Under the pieces are notes generated by a model. That model saw nothing but the letters and a program-made list of their open reading frames with translations. It ran no database searches and was not told where the DNA came from. Positions 47,540 through 58,878 of a stretch of 64,000 bases of DNA are shown here, in pieces. The stretch spans positions 27,316,956 to 27,380,955 of the forward strand of contig NC_037094.1 in assembly GCF_002994745.2 (NCBI RefSeq), read 5' to 3'. Numbering within the stretch: position 1 is the stretch's first letter; each line of letters begins with the position of its first letter. A program made the position numbers and the translations under genes. This stretch comes from Rosa chinensis (Eukaryota > Streptophyta > Magnoliopsida > Rosales > Rosaceae).

Positions 47540-48514
47540 AAGTGAGAAGGCTCCGAGCAATACGGAGCGACCTTGAGAGTGCGAAACCTAGGGTTTCGAG
47601 TGGCGGCGGCGACCGTGCGGTGTCCAGACCAGAGCGACGGCGTGCAGACGGAGCAACAGTTCCTTGGTTGGCGACGTCGGGTTCTGGGGATTGTTCGAAG
47701 ACCCCATTTGAGGTGGTACTGCTCCGATTCGCGGCGGCTTTAGGCTGAGGTGTTCGAGGGTGTGGTGTGTTCGATCCAAGTGGTGCCGGGCTACGATCGC
47801 GTCAGGTTTGTGTGGGTACTGGAGTCTTGGGCGGTGTTTCATACAGACAAGGCGAGAGTCGTCGAGGTCGAGGTGGTCGGGGTTCGACGTCTGGCCATCT
47901 TCTGCAGAGTTTGACAGACCGTTTTGATCGAATCTGATGTGGTGGTTAGGTTGGCCGCCGGATCAAACGGCGGTGGAGGCAGCCTGCCAGAAGTGGCCTA
48001 GGGTTTCTGCCCTGTTGACTCGAGTTTGGGTTTGGGCCTTTAGGCCTGGGCTCAAGCTTGGTTTGATGGGCTCGAATCTGTGGCAACTTTCTGGGCTTGG
48101 GCTAATGAGGCAGGCAAGCCTTCCTAGGAGGCAAGGTTTGATTTGGGCTTGGGCCTCTGGGCTTGGGCTCAAGTTGAGGCCAGCTGGGCCCTAATGAATT
48201 AGGGTATTGAGTTTGTATGAGGTTGGATAAACTTCTATGAGTCTTCTATGACGTTTCTAGTTTTTTGCTTGTACCACAATTGCATGATTGGCAAGTGAGG
48301 GCTAGTTGAATAATTTTTTTCCGTAGGAGGCAAGGTTTTTTCATTCTTGTATAGGCTCGCTTAAATGTGAGCGTCCCAGTGATCCTTAATGGTGTGCTTT
48401 AGCTTAGGTAGGTTAATCCGGATTTTCTTGTCGGATTTCTTATGTAAGTTTCGGTAAACTACATCCTTTTTGCTGTTGATCTAATGATATCAACTTCTAT
48501 TTCAAAAAAAAAAA
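47540..48514 (+). mobile_element. Retroposon (975 bp) with poly(A) tail and 17-bp TSD
   Basis: AATACATGATTAATCCA occurs at 47523-47539 and again at 48515-48531, directly after an A run (about 48504-48516). The GC-rich body has repeated TTGGGCTTGGGCC-like phrases and no RT or endonuclease domain. It has the structure of a LINE-mobilised non-autonomous retroposon or a processed transcript. The parent gene is not recognised. Confidence 0.88.
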
Positions 48515-48679
48515 AATACATGATTAATCCATAACTTAATATTCTTGTTTTTTTTTTTTGTTTATCATAAAGATATTTACCAATTAGGTATCTAACTCTT
48601 ATAAATCACACAAGTGAACTATCTCTGTCGCTATGTTGAACATCGGAAATGTTTTCGAGGGTATACATCAAAATTGAAA

Positions 48680-49275
48680 GGGTGCGACTATTTCCACCCT
48701 ACTAAATGCTTTGTTCACCCTACAATCAATTTTTTTCTTTAAAATCCCAAAATTATCCTTAATTACAATTATTAATAGAAAAAAAATAATTGGAGTTAAG
48801 TACAATTTTATGGATAAATAAAAATTTATCCATCAGACATCCCAATTATCATCTCAACTTTCTATACCAAAAAAAAAAAAATTATCATCTTAGCTTCTTC
48901 ATCGCCAGTCTATCAAACAATTAGTTAGATGAAATTTTCAATCTATAGCAGCAAGTGAAAATAATTGTTGGTTAGTATTATTTTGTTCTACTTCATGTGA
49001 CTCGTGTTTGATTCTACGTCACAGTAACTGATGAAGGGAGAAGACAGTGAAGAGGAAAAAATAATTAAAAAGTAACAAGAAAAAAAAGAAAAAGGGGTTG
49101 CACCACGATGATGTGCTTATTTTCTTATTCTTTTTTCTTTCCCAGTTTTACATTTTCAATAGTAATATCTTTTTTTTGTTTGCTTAATTATTTGAGGGTG
49201 AAATTGAAATTTTCAGGGTAAAAATTTAATGGTAGGGTGAACAAAGCATTTGGTAAGGTGGAAATAGCCTCACCC
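48680..49275. mobile_element. MITE (596 bp) with long TIRs
   Basis: Left GGGTGCGACTATTTCCACCC and right (reverse complement) GGGTGAGGCTATTTCCACCT extend into a shared AAATGCTTTGTTCACCCTAC block, about 45-70 bp of TIR. Flanks AATTGAAA (48672-48679) and AATCGAAA (49276-49283) look like an 8-bp duplication with one mismatch, which fits hAT-type (8 bp) or Mutator-type (9 bp) better than Harbinger. Confidence 0.72.
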
Positions 49276-50850
49276 AATCGAAACCATGTATCTTTAATAG
49301 TTCCAACAGTTCCTAAGTTTATAATAACCGATAGCTAACCTACAATATCTAACACTCAACCTAATTTGACTTCTTGACATTAACTTGATAAGTTCTCACT
49401 CATTTCTCATGAAACTCAAACAGCTTATAGAACCCCCATGAAGGATTGACTTTTGTAAAATTATAAGGATCGATCTATGAATAGTTTGAAAGCATGTTTC
49501 CTGACTGCACATTGATAAATTCCTCTGATTCGTAATAGAACAGTATTGAGAAGCATAGAAGTTTGTTATTCCATTTTAAGGATGCAAGCTAAATGCATCC
49601 TTAAAATTAATTAAGTGTTGAACAGATGAATACCATAAAGTTCTATCATAACAACCATACAATAGCATCGCATTAAGATAGCATCGCATTAAGTTCATGT
49701 ACAATTTGTGATAAAACATATATAACATGATTTGATCCAAATACTTTGATCCATGCGCGTTGTTTGTAAAATATATTTGATAGAAATTTGATAATTTTCT
49801 GAATTGAGGGTTGGAAAATATATAGTCTGTTGATATTATAGTAGTTGCAAATATGTACTGCGTACTGCAGACTAGTGAACCATTGTTCATGTACCCAGTT
49901 AAATATTAATGTTACATTGAAAATAAGTAGTTAAATCAGCATATATTAGTCATGAAAGATACAACTCATCTAACTAAATGTCCATTTGCTAAAACTAAAG
50001 GACAATTTTAATTTTTCATTTTCTAAAGCAAAACCTCATTGCATTCCATACATGCATGTAACAAATTTTTCTTCCACATCGTCGTCAGCTTGACTAAGCA
50101 GGACTAACTTGTTCCACAACATTACCAAGCACAGCTCACTTGATTGACCTCCATTGCAGCAACGGAAAATTGAAGCCACATTACACGCCTTAATTGATTG
50201 CTAATTTGCTATAGCTAGTTACCATCGATCAACTATTCCACAGCTCCTGTCCTTGTCACTAAGACTCCAGCACTTAAAGCAAGTCCACCGGGCATAACCA
50301 AGCCCGGGCACCACCTCACAAAATGACCCAGGACAGTAAAATGTCCATTTTCTTCCTTCCACGCACTGGGGTTGGGGCAAGCCAACAATAAATAACCCAG
50401 GCCTATTGCTGGGTCAAGTTGGTGACCCAAGGCAATGAGGCATGACCTAGGCTTCCAGTGTGGCCCAAAGTAAAGAGAGGAGGAGAGACGCGCTGGTGGA
50501 GAACGTGCGCTGCAGTCGGTTGTCTTCTAGCGGGGACAGAGCTGCAGCGCGCGTGGAGGCAGTTTTTTGTCGATGTCTGGACGTGGGTTGCTGCGTTGGC
50601 AAGTACCCATTGGCTGCTTTTGAATTTTGAAGGAAACGATCAACAGATCTGCCCCGTTGGTTGTAATAGTAATTGGGATCAGATGGTGAATAATTAATGA
50701 CCTAATTATACCAGGTTTAGGAAGGTGAAAAAAAAAATTATAAATAATAACGGCTACATTACAATGATAAGAAAAAAAAGAAGTCAAAATGTCCTATAAA
50801 TTCCTCACCTTCTATTTTAGCTCTCACACAAAAAAAATCATCTTTCTTAG
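49276..50850. other. Intergenic; small hairpin and tandem duplication
   Basis: 49573-49607 is a perfect 14-bp stem around AGCTAAA (arm ATTTTAAGGATGCA). A 16-bp tandem duplication ATAGCATCGCATTAAG lies near 49664-49694. No gene recognised; 50230-50690 is GC-richer with short ORFs on both strands. Confidence 0.6.
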
Positions 50851-50897
50851 TTCCTCCTCCTCATAGCTTTCATTTTCCAAAATTTTTTGATTTCAAT

Positions 50898-51236
50898 ATG
50901 AGCGTACAAGCCAATACAAACGCACAACCCATAATACATCCAAGTATTGACCGGACGAGATGGCAGCCTATGGAAGACATTCAATTGTGCAAGTCTTGGA
51001 GATATGTTAGCCAAAATCAGGCAAAGGGTATGGATCGAAGAAAAGATGATCTATGGATAGACATTCGTAAACACTATACCGAACATTGGAATGAATATGT
51101 CCGATCAATTCAAGCTTATATGGGGAGGTGGAAAAATTTGAAAGTCGAACTTTATGCTTGTCATTATTCGTTAAGGCAAGCGAAAAATTGGTACAAGAGT
51201 GGTGCGAATATAATTGATGAAGTAATCCTGACTTAA
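50898..51236 (+). pseudogene. Harbinger ORF1 (Myb/SANT-like DNA-binding), N-terminal piece
   Basis: About 112 aa: RTRWQPMEDIQLCKSWRYVS, then a DLWIDIRKHY helix and SIQAYMGRWKNLKVEL, which matches the trihelix/SANT-like domain of PIF/Harbinger accessory proteins (often misannotated as glutathione S-transferase T3-like). It is cut at SGANIIDEV by the LINE fragment. The partner protein normally helps the transposase bind DNA and reach the nucleus. Confidence 0.82.
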
Positions 51237-51378
51237 AATGCTTGGTCTATTCAATTTAAGGTTACCCACATTTACAGGGAAGGCAGCAGCTTGGCTGACA
51301 AATTAGCTGAGTATGGAGCTACCAACCTAGGTTCTATTTGGTGGATTACAGTCCCCAACTTCATTGCTGGGCTCTATG

Positions 51379-51826
51379 TGTTATGAATTCGACCTAGAAT
51401 TCCTCTTGCGGAAGCAGACAAGTGCAAAACAATATAGATAAACGATTGAGAAAACAAACACGAACTTGTTAACAAGGTTCAACAAAGAACTTTGCCTACG
51501 TCCCTGGGCTGCTTGGGTTTCACTATAGAAGAAGAATACACGAACAAGAATACAAGAATCTCTCACAAGAAGTTCTCACCAACTCTCGAAACCTCACTTG
51601 CTCTCTCTGTTTAATGCTTCAAAGACTTGATCTACTACTACAACCTATGCCCCTATTTATAGATATCTAACCAGACCCTATAATACATTGGAAACCTATT
51701 CTCAATAGACATAGAAACCATTACCAAGTATGATTATGTAAGCAGGTAGGAAACAATCAAAACTCCTCTTTGATCAAGGATTAACAAATCCTTATCCTAT
51801 GTGGAATTGGATCCACACACCCAACA
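51379..51826 (-). repeat. Solo LTR (448 bp) in the LINE fragment
   Basis: On the plus strand TGTTATGAATTCGACC to CACCCAACA, flanked by a perfect 5-bp duplication CTATG (51374-51378 and 51827-51831). On the minus strand it starts TGTTGGGTGTG and carries CTATAAATAGGGG near 51655, a credible TATA box, so minus orientation is inferred. Size and ends fit a copia-type LTR. Confidence 0.88.
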
Positions 51827-51959
51827 CTATGGTCATGATTTGTCCTTAGGCATTATGTATCGTTTCAGATGGTGAGCTTTTGATTAATTAGTTTTTGTCG
51901 TTGTATTGCTTTCTCTATTGTTTTTTGCTCCTATCAATAGCACTTTTGATAGGTACTTG

Positions 51960-52395
51960 CACTACTACATGCCAGTTGATACACATCGGTTCAAAACTGA
52001 TGTCTTTTTCATTTAGCAACTGATGTCTTGTTAAGTGATGTCTCTAAAAATACGAAGATGTGCTTGGAGATAGATAAAAAAAATATATAAAAAAATAAAA
52101 ACAACAAAAAGAAACAAAAGAAAAAGGATAAAGCATCCATACTTAGCGGTTCCCCATTTCCCGCTATTCCTCAATCTTTTTGTTTTTTCCAATACTTAGT
52201 TGAATCTGCAGCTTAGCCTTATCTATTCACAATATTTCAAAATAATAAAATAATATTAAGTCTTATAAGGACTCATGTCTATATTCTTAATAGACATCAG
52301 AAAATATCAAATTTGATGTCTAAATTTTTAAGACATTGGTTTTCTTCTCAACCGATATCCTTTAAGTGATGTCTATTAAAAGGTTTGCAGTAGTG
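51960..52395. mobile_element. Mini-CACTA element (436 bp)
   Basis: Starts CACTACTACATGCCAG and ends GGTTTGCAGTAGTG (reverse complement CACTACTGCAAACC). Flanked by the 3-bp duplication TTG (51957-51959 and 52396-52398). Subterminal GATGTCT motifs with TTAAGTGATGTCT are repeated near both ends in opposite orientation. No transposase; it sits in the 3' UTR of the LINE fragment. Confidence 0.87.
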
Positions 52396-52599
52396 TTGCC
52401 ATGTTGAATTATGTCCTGTGAAAGTGGTTTTGGCCTAGTTCCCCCTTACTCTTGTACCTTTCTTCTCTTTTAATAAAATTTCGACTAAGGGCGATGAGTT
52501 AGCTCTTATGTCGCTTTCCTAAAAAAATAAAGAAAAAAGTATGAATTTGTAGTGTAACACGAATATTAATTTTTATGATCTTTTTAGTTTATATTAAAA

Positions 52600-52730
52600 T
52601 TTAATTACTTGATACAATTTACTTTAAATTATTAGTTGATACATTATACATAATTTATACTTAAAATTATTAGTTAATACATTATACTCACCTTATACTT
52701 AAAGTTACTAGGTGATGTATTAAAATTTAG
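52600..52730 (+). repeat. Tandem repeat, unit about 45 bp
   Basis: Three imperfect copies of TTATTAGTTGATACATTATA followed by TTATACTTAAA. A further copy (AATTAGTTGATACATTG) lies just right of the foldback element at about 54048, showing that element inserted into the array. Confidence 0.75.
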
Positions 52731-54047
52731 GGTTAAATATTGTTTAGTCCCTGAACTTTTGCTGAAAAAAACTTCAGTCTCTCGCCTTTTAATTTGACAT
52801 GTTTACTCCTTGTTCTTTCAGTTTTACACCGAATAGGTCTATTCCGTTAGACTCTGTTAAATTGTGCCGTTAACTCTCTATTTTAATTATAAAATTACTA
52901 TTATACCCCTGACTTTCTTTTTCTTTAATTTTTTAATTGTTTTTATTCTTCTCTCTAATTTTTTTCTTGAGATTTGCACCAATAAAATTACTAATTGTTT
53001 TTATTCTTCTCTTTTATTTTTGCTTTCTTTAATTTTTTTTCTCTTTTATTTTTTTTTATTTTGATTCGCACCAATAAATTACTAATTTTTTTAATTGTTT
53101 TTATTCTTCTCTTTAGTTTTTTTAGTTGTTTTTATTCTTCTCTTTTATTTTTTCTTCTCTTTTAAGGATAAAAATTACTATTATATTCCACCCCTTGTTT
53201 CTTCTGTTATGACTAATTTTACTGGGTGTTTGGGTGAACCGGAGAAGAAAAAAATAATCATAACCAATAGGTCTATTCCGTTACAATCCGTTAAATTGTG
53301 CCGTTATCTCTCTATTTTAAGGATAAAATTACTATTATAGCCCTGAATTTATTTTTCTTTAATTATTTCAAATTGTTTTTATTCTTCTCTTTTATTTTTT
53401 TTTCTTCTAATTCACACCAATTCTTTTATAAAAGTCATATTAAAAGTTAGGACTATTTTTTTTCTTCTCTTGCTCACCTAAATTAACACCCAATAAAATT
53501 AGTCATAACAAAAGAAACAAGGGAGGGAATATAATAGTAATTTTTATCCTTAAAAGAGAAGAAAAAATTAAAGAGAAGAATAAAAATAATTAAAAAAATT
53601 AAAGAGAAGAATAAAAAAATTAGTAATTTTATTTGTGTGAATCAGAAGAAAAAAATGAAAGAGAAGAATAAAAATAATTTAAAAATTCTAGTAATTTTAT
53701 TGGTGCGAACTAGAAGAAAAAAAAATTAAAAAAAATTAAAGAAACCAAAAATAAAAGAGAAGAATAAAAAAAATTAGTAATTTTATTGGTGCGAATCAGA
53801 AAAAAAAGAAGAAGAAAAAAGAAGAATAAAAACAATTAAACAAAATTAAAGAAAGAGAAAGTCAGGGGTATAATAGTAATTTTATCCTTAAAATAGAGAG
53901 TTAACGGCACAATTTAACGGAGTCTAACGGAGTGGACCTATTAGGTATAAAGCTGAAAGAACAGAGAGTAAACATGTCAAATTAAAAGGCGAGGGACTGA
54001 AGTGTTTTTTCAGCAAAAGTTTAGGGTCGACTAAACAGTATTTAGCT
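52731..54047. mobile_element. Long foldback element (about 1.3 kb), MULE-like ends
   Basis: Left GGTTAAATATTGTTTAGTCC and right (reverse complement) AGCTAAATACTGTTTAGTC extend into arms that pair across almost the whole element, centre about 53410. Internal landmarks are mirrored: AGTTAACGGCAC near 53900 with GTGCCGTTAACTCTC near 52865, and ACACCCAATAAAATTAG near 53488 with CTAATTTTACTGGGTG near 53212. The terminal wording (TACTGTTTAGTCC...TTTTGCTGAAAAA) resembles the MULE at 12072. No ORF. Confidence 0.82.
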
Positions 54048-54146
54048 AATTAGTTGATACATTGTACCTCATTTATATTTGTACTAATACAATTTTTTTT
54101 TTAAATAACGTAGCAACTTCAAGCACAAGATTTGTAGAGAGCTGCG

Positions 54147-54779
54147 ATGACCAAAGAGAAAAGAAGGCCAAAAAAAGATGATTTCAATAGTTTAGAATGT
54201 TATGAGATCGTGTTGGGCTTTCAACAATTTAGTGACATTCCAAGCCATACCTCTTCGACTGGAGGAACCTTAAGAGGAGGAAGTGAACGGATGCATACAC
54301 AACAATCCGTTCATGATTCTCATGTCAACTTGGACATAGTTGCAGATGAGGTAAATGTTGATGTAACTCCCAATCCTTTGGTGAGGCCTCAAGGAAAGAA
54401 GGCTATCAAAGAAACTATCCGGAAAGGAAAGAAGACATCTAAAAGAAGGCTTCCAACCTCCTTTCACCGGTGGATACTATCCGCAACATCCTTTGCCGGT
54501 GGCTTCCCACAATCACCATTCACCAATGGATTCCCACAACCACCATTCACCGACGGTTTTCCACAACCACCTTTCACCGGTGGTTTCCCACAACCACCTT
54601 TCACTAGTGGAGTCCCTTCACCTTTCTCTTCGGGTCGATCCACCAACCCCAACCTACTGATGACCCCTCAAACACAAATTGGATTCCTATTGAAGATGAG
54701 GATGAGGAAAATTAGGGAGTTATATATTTTAAATAATTGTATTGTTCTTATTCCAATGCTTGGTCTGTCACTTATGTAA
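54147..54779 (+). pseudogene. Harbinger ORF1, C-terminal piece with 9-aa repeats
   Basis: Reads KRRPKKDDFNSLECYEIVLGFQ, then RPQGKKAIKETIRKGKK, which matches the C-terminal half of PIF/Harbinger Myb-like proteins. Near residues 114-152 four copies of the unit GFPQPPFTx occur, encoded by a 27-bp tandem repeat (about 54495-54610). The piece is separated from its N-terminal half by about 2.9 kb of insertions. Confidence 0.75.
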
Positions 54780-54983
54780 TATAAATGTCATGAAATGAAA
54801 ATTTATTTGAATATGTGGGTACATTGAAAGGAAGTCCTCAAGCAATACACTTACAAATGAAAAGCATACAAACATAATGAAAAACACAAAAACTAAATGA
54901 AAACCACACAAACATAATGAAAAACACACACACTAAATGAAAAACACACAAAGAGACAGTAGCCAATTATTCAAATAGCAGAT

Positions 54984-56330
54984 CTAGATACGCCTGTTGC
55001 CTTTAACTTCCCAAAAGTGCTTAATGAGATCTTCCTGAAGGTTTGAGTGAGTGTACTCAGATCTAATTTTTTGGTATCGATCCATGGATCCGTTCATATA
55101 ATGATCATCTCTACCAACAGGATCAAAGTCACTACCGGTGAGTCCTTCCCATACCTTAGAAATCTTGGGCCTCATATTGTTCTCCTCTTCTTCATCGGAT
55201 TCCAACTCATCATCGCTGTCTTCAGGTAGTTCATCCTCGACAATCATGTTGTGTAAAATAATACAAGTCAACATGATGTATTGATTGTCCTCTTTATCCC
55301 ACAAGCAGCTCCTCTAACAATACCAAAGCATGACTATAATATACCAAAACATCTTTCCACATCCTTCCCATACCCCTCTTGAGCCTTTGAAAACTTGATT
55401 TCTTTGGGGCGTGTAGGACTACGAACAGTTTTCAAGAAAGTTGCCCACCGAAGATAAATACTGTCAGCCAGATAGTAGCCTAAATTGTGAATTTTGTTAT
55501 TCACTTAGAATTGGATCTGAGGTACTGTACCAGCAGTAAGCTCGTCAAACAACGGGGACTTTGCCAGGACGTTGAGGTAGTTGCATGCTCTGGGCATTCT
55601 AAAGAATGCGTGCCAAATTCAGGTGTCGTACAATGCGACTGCTTCTAGGATGATAGTGGGGATATGTTTTCGACCATTATATTCTCCAGCCCAACCAGAA
55701 GGGCAATTCTTCCATTGTCAATGCATACAATCAATGCTCCCAATCATTCCTGAAAAACCTCTTTTCTCAGCTTTGGCCAAAAGTCGTTTGAGGTCGACCG
55801 CATTAGGAGCGCGGAGATATTCTACTGAGTATAGATTAACAATTCCTCTTGTAAATTGCTGAAGGACTGTGATGGAGATGGATTTCGTCATCCGACAATA
55901 CACAGCACATTGATCTGCCCCAGCACCGTACGCAAGCATTTGCAAGGAAGACGTCATCTTTTGCTCTGTAAGTAGTCCGACTTTCTTGGTTGAATCTAAT
56001 TTTTGAACAAGTATCAATCATACTGGCAGAGGTCAGTAAATATACGCTGGAAGACATTGCATTGAGGCTCATCCTATAATGTGTTCGAAACTCCCAATCT
56101 TTGAACATTCGATGTTTGACAAAGTAGTCGGCCATCAAATTTTTGCCCCTTTCTTCTCTAAGTCTCTCCTCGTTTGTTGCACGACCCGGATGAGAACCGC
56201 GCCTTCGAGTTTAGTTTGTAGATTCAAAAACTACTGCGATCACAATGACGTTGGTGATCATCATCTCTTCATCATCTTCATCCCTAGACCGTCGAATTTT
56301 ATCCCACAATGTATTCATTAAAATCAGGGA
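54984..56330 (-). pseudogene. PIF/Harbinger DDE transposase (DDE_Tnp_4-like), decayed
   Basis: Read right to left: YFVKHRMFKDWEFRTHYRMS (56138 side), FSGMIGSIDCMH with the first catalytic Asp near 55730, then YYLADSIYLRWATFLKTV near 55450, KDVERCFGIL near 55350, and the C-terminal TCIILHNMIVEDE with an acidic tail ending at 54984. A frameshift near 56000 and stops near 55717, 55620, 55515 and 55340 disable it. Some stops are single transitions from Trp or Gln. Confidence 0.9.
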
Positions 56331-56350
56331 AATTGAGGAAATATGTAATG

Positions 56351-57317
56351 CTAGAGATAAGAAAAAGGTGAAGGTTTGTTAAGCTTGGATTGTGTGTATA
56401 TGGAGTGCAAAGATTAGGTCTATTTATTGATATTTTTCATACCGATTATGATAACTTGATGAGGATACATGTCAACATTTCATTCTTCGTAATCTTATCC
56501 AAAAATTTAGATAAGATTACATTCACAATAACAGTCAGATTGAATAGTGTGCGAGTGATCTAGTTCGTCCAAACTTGTCGGTGAGTTTTTTCACTCTTTT
56601 AAAAAAAAATGTCGGTGGTGTGTGATAAAAGTGTCAGTGGAGTGTTAAAAATAAAATTGGCGTGGAGATATAATTTGTCTACCCAAAAAAATATCTTTGG
56701 TTGCATTTCCAAAATGTTCATAAATAGTATTTATTTACATCATATGTTTCTCATTTACACTAAAAAAATTAATAAAATATTCAATGAACAGTAACTGACC
56801 CGGTGACCCTGACCCAACGGGTGAAAACATATGTCCAGTGGCAGTGAACAGTTTACTGACTTGGTGACCTTGTGACCCTAACCCATTGACCTAACGGTTG
56901 AGCTTGCTCTTAGAAATAGTGTTATGGTCTGTTGCAAACTTCTCATTGACGGCAATGATGAGAGTGTTTAATTTTTGAGAATTAAGTTCCTAGTCAAAGA
57001 CACTCGTACTGTGACTTCATCCTTCATTTCATTTTTTTTACTCATATCTTGCGAGAAGCAAACTTTGTGCTAATATTAGGGCAGACATTAGTTAGTCTTC
57101 TACACAATCTCTTTCCTAATTAAGATCACACTCTTCCCCTCTCAACAAGTAATGCTTTTTATTTTGATCAACAAAATTTCAGCTATTTGAGAGTCTTTCG
57201 ATATTTTCAAAGAAAAAAATATCAAGGTTCCATCATTTATTACGAACCATCAGTCTTTCGATAATATCCCCATCAGTTTCAATAGCTCCTCCATCCTAGC
57301 TATAACTCGATCAACTT
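56351..57317. other. Intergenic with an AACAGT-rich repeat end
   Basis: 56785-56915 has repeated TGACCC and GAACAGT phrases (CCAGTGGCAGTGAACAGT) ending TTGAGCTTGCTCTTAG; the same phrase recurs at 59418-59445. This looks like one end of a MITE whose other end was not located. Nothing else recognised. Confidence 0.5.
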
Positions 57318-57320
57318 TAA

Positions 57321-57622
57321 GGGCATGTTTACTTACTTGGAATGAGAGAGAATGAATACGGAGTAAAAACATTCTTGTGTTTACTAACACATAAAGGAAT
57401 CGGAATGATTCCGGGTAAAAGAATTCCTGAGTTTACTAACACATGAAGGAATCAGAATAGGTGTAGGTCCCACCTCTTTATCAGGAATCGATTCCCGAAT
57501 ATTCAGGAATTTGATTACGAAGGGAGGAGATGGGTTTATGAATCAATACCGATTCCTTTCTTCTCTCATTCCACTTGTCTCCGATTCATGATTATTTCTA
57601 TTCCAAGTAAGTAAACGTGCCA
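57321..57622. mobile_element. Tourist-like (PIF/Harbinger) MITE, 302 bp
   Basis: Left GGGCATGTTTACTTACTTGG; right reverse complement TGGCACGTTTACTTACTTGG. TAA flanks both ends (57318-57320 and 57623-57625). An internal repeat of the AGGAATCGGAAT type occurs three times. Confidence 0.82.
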
Positions 57623-58038
57623 TAAAAACTAGCTAGAGCTTAATTAATTGGTCCACACTTTGGATATCTATATCAATGTACCCTCTCCCAAAATATCAGG
57701 TTGACTATTACTAAGCAGCCATGACTGCAAATACTACTTAAGATAAACTCTTAAACAGAAGACGAATACGAGCCTCTAGAAAGGGGCCGGGAATGATGCT
57801 CGGATACCACTAGGAATAGGCCAATAATAACACAAGGCACTTGATGCATGAACATATATTAATTAAGTATTTAGATGCCCCTAATCACAAGGCAGTTGAC
57901 AAGTCCCCCTTAAAAATGAGTTATTAGACCAGTACCTAAAACACTAATGGCCGAGAAAGAGTAGTGCCGCCACATTGCCACTTTGGTACTTCATTCTTGA
58001 GCGATGAAACTTCCAAGTGATTTGTTAGTTGTTGCTAA

Positions 58039-58875
58039 GGGCAACTCCAACCATTGGGTGCCAAATAAAATTTTTGCCAATTATAAGACTTTGGTTCTCC
58101 AACCATGGGTTTTTGGTGGATCTGATCCTATAAATATGTGACTTGGACTCATTTGTATTCTCATATTTAAGACAATTCCAAGACCAAGACTAAGCACAGT
58201 GGCCCGGGATCACACTTTCTGCTTACCCAGCCCAACATCGACAAGGATACGCTAGAGGAGTTCGGTGGGTAGCATGCGCAGAAGGGAGAACGGGGGAGGA
58301 GGAAGACCCGCCCAATTGCGCTGGAGAGAGAAAAAGCAGCTGTAGTGGTCTGCTCCAGTAGGCCCCGCAAGGCTGGGTTTTTTTTGCTGCCGAGCGTTGG
58401 GAACATAATCCACGGCTGAGATCGCTCCATTTTGAATATGGACGGTCCAATGTGCCTTTATTTTTATTTTTATTTTTTTTACTCAAACTGATCTATTTTC
58501 AATCTGATGGCTCAGATTTGAGGGAAAAAAAACTTATCAACGGCTCTTATTAAATGAAGGGTTATTATTTCCTTTTTGTTTCGAAAAAATATTTAAAAAA
58601 TTACCAGAAAATTGAGGGAAAAAAAATATACCCGTTGGAACAGTAAATTGTAGGAAATTCTATAAATACCAGCCCATTCTTTTCTATTTCCTCACACCAA
58701 ATATCCTTCATCTCATTATACTCATATTATATTTTAATCAGGAATAGTGAAAATAGCACCCCTATATGGCACCTGATTGTTGGAGATGAGAATTGAGTCA
58801 TATATGAATAGTGCAACAAGGGGGTGCTAAAATGAGAATAGCACCCCCAAATAGAGCCAATGGTTGGAGTTGCCC
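58039..58875. mobile_element. PIF/Harbinger non-autonomous element, 837 bp
   Basis: Perfect 19-bp TIRs GGGCAACTCCAACCATTGG, with TAA at 58036-58038 and 58876-58878. The interior at 58190-58420 is GC-rich without a recognisable gene. The 57626-58035 spacer to its left shows nothing recognised. Confidence 0.9.
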
Positions 58876-58878
58876 TAA

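Larger units (their letters stand above)
51228..52530 (+). mobile_element. 5'-truncated L1 LINE fragment with nested insertions
   Basis: The left part (51240-51378) encodes VTHIYREGSSLADKLAEYGA, the RNase H end of a plant L1. The 3' UTR resumes after the solo LTR and continues past the mini-CACTA to an A-rich tail near 52526. It interrupts the Harbinger ORF1. No TSD seen. Confidence 0.75.
50850..56350. mobile_element. PIF/Harbinger transposon, two convergent genes, with nested insertions
   Basis: The plus-strand Myb/SANT-like ORF1 is in two pieces (50898-51236 and 54147-54779). The minus-strand DDE transposase occupies 56330-54984. Between the ORF1 pieces lie a LINE fragment (with a solo LTR and mini-CACTA inside) and a foldback element. 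Convergent ORF1/transposase order is typical of PIF/Harbinger. TIRs and the TSD were not resolved, so the ends given are approximate. Confidence 0.78.

Noticed and set aside
47542..48194. The GC-rich ORFs in the 975-bp unit as a host gene
   Set aside because: The unit has a poly(A) tail and a 17-bp TSD, and frames are short and antisense-mirrored, so it is an inserted retroposon.
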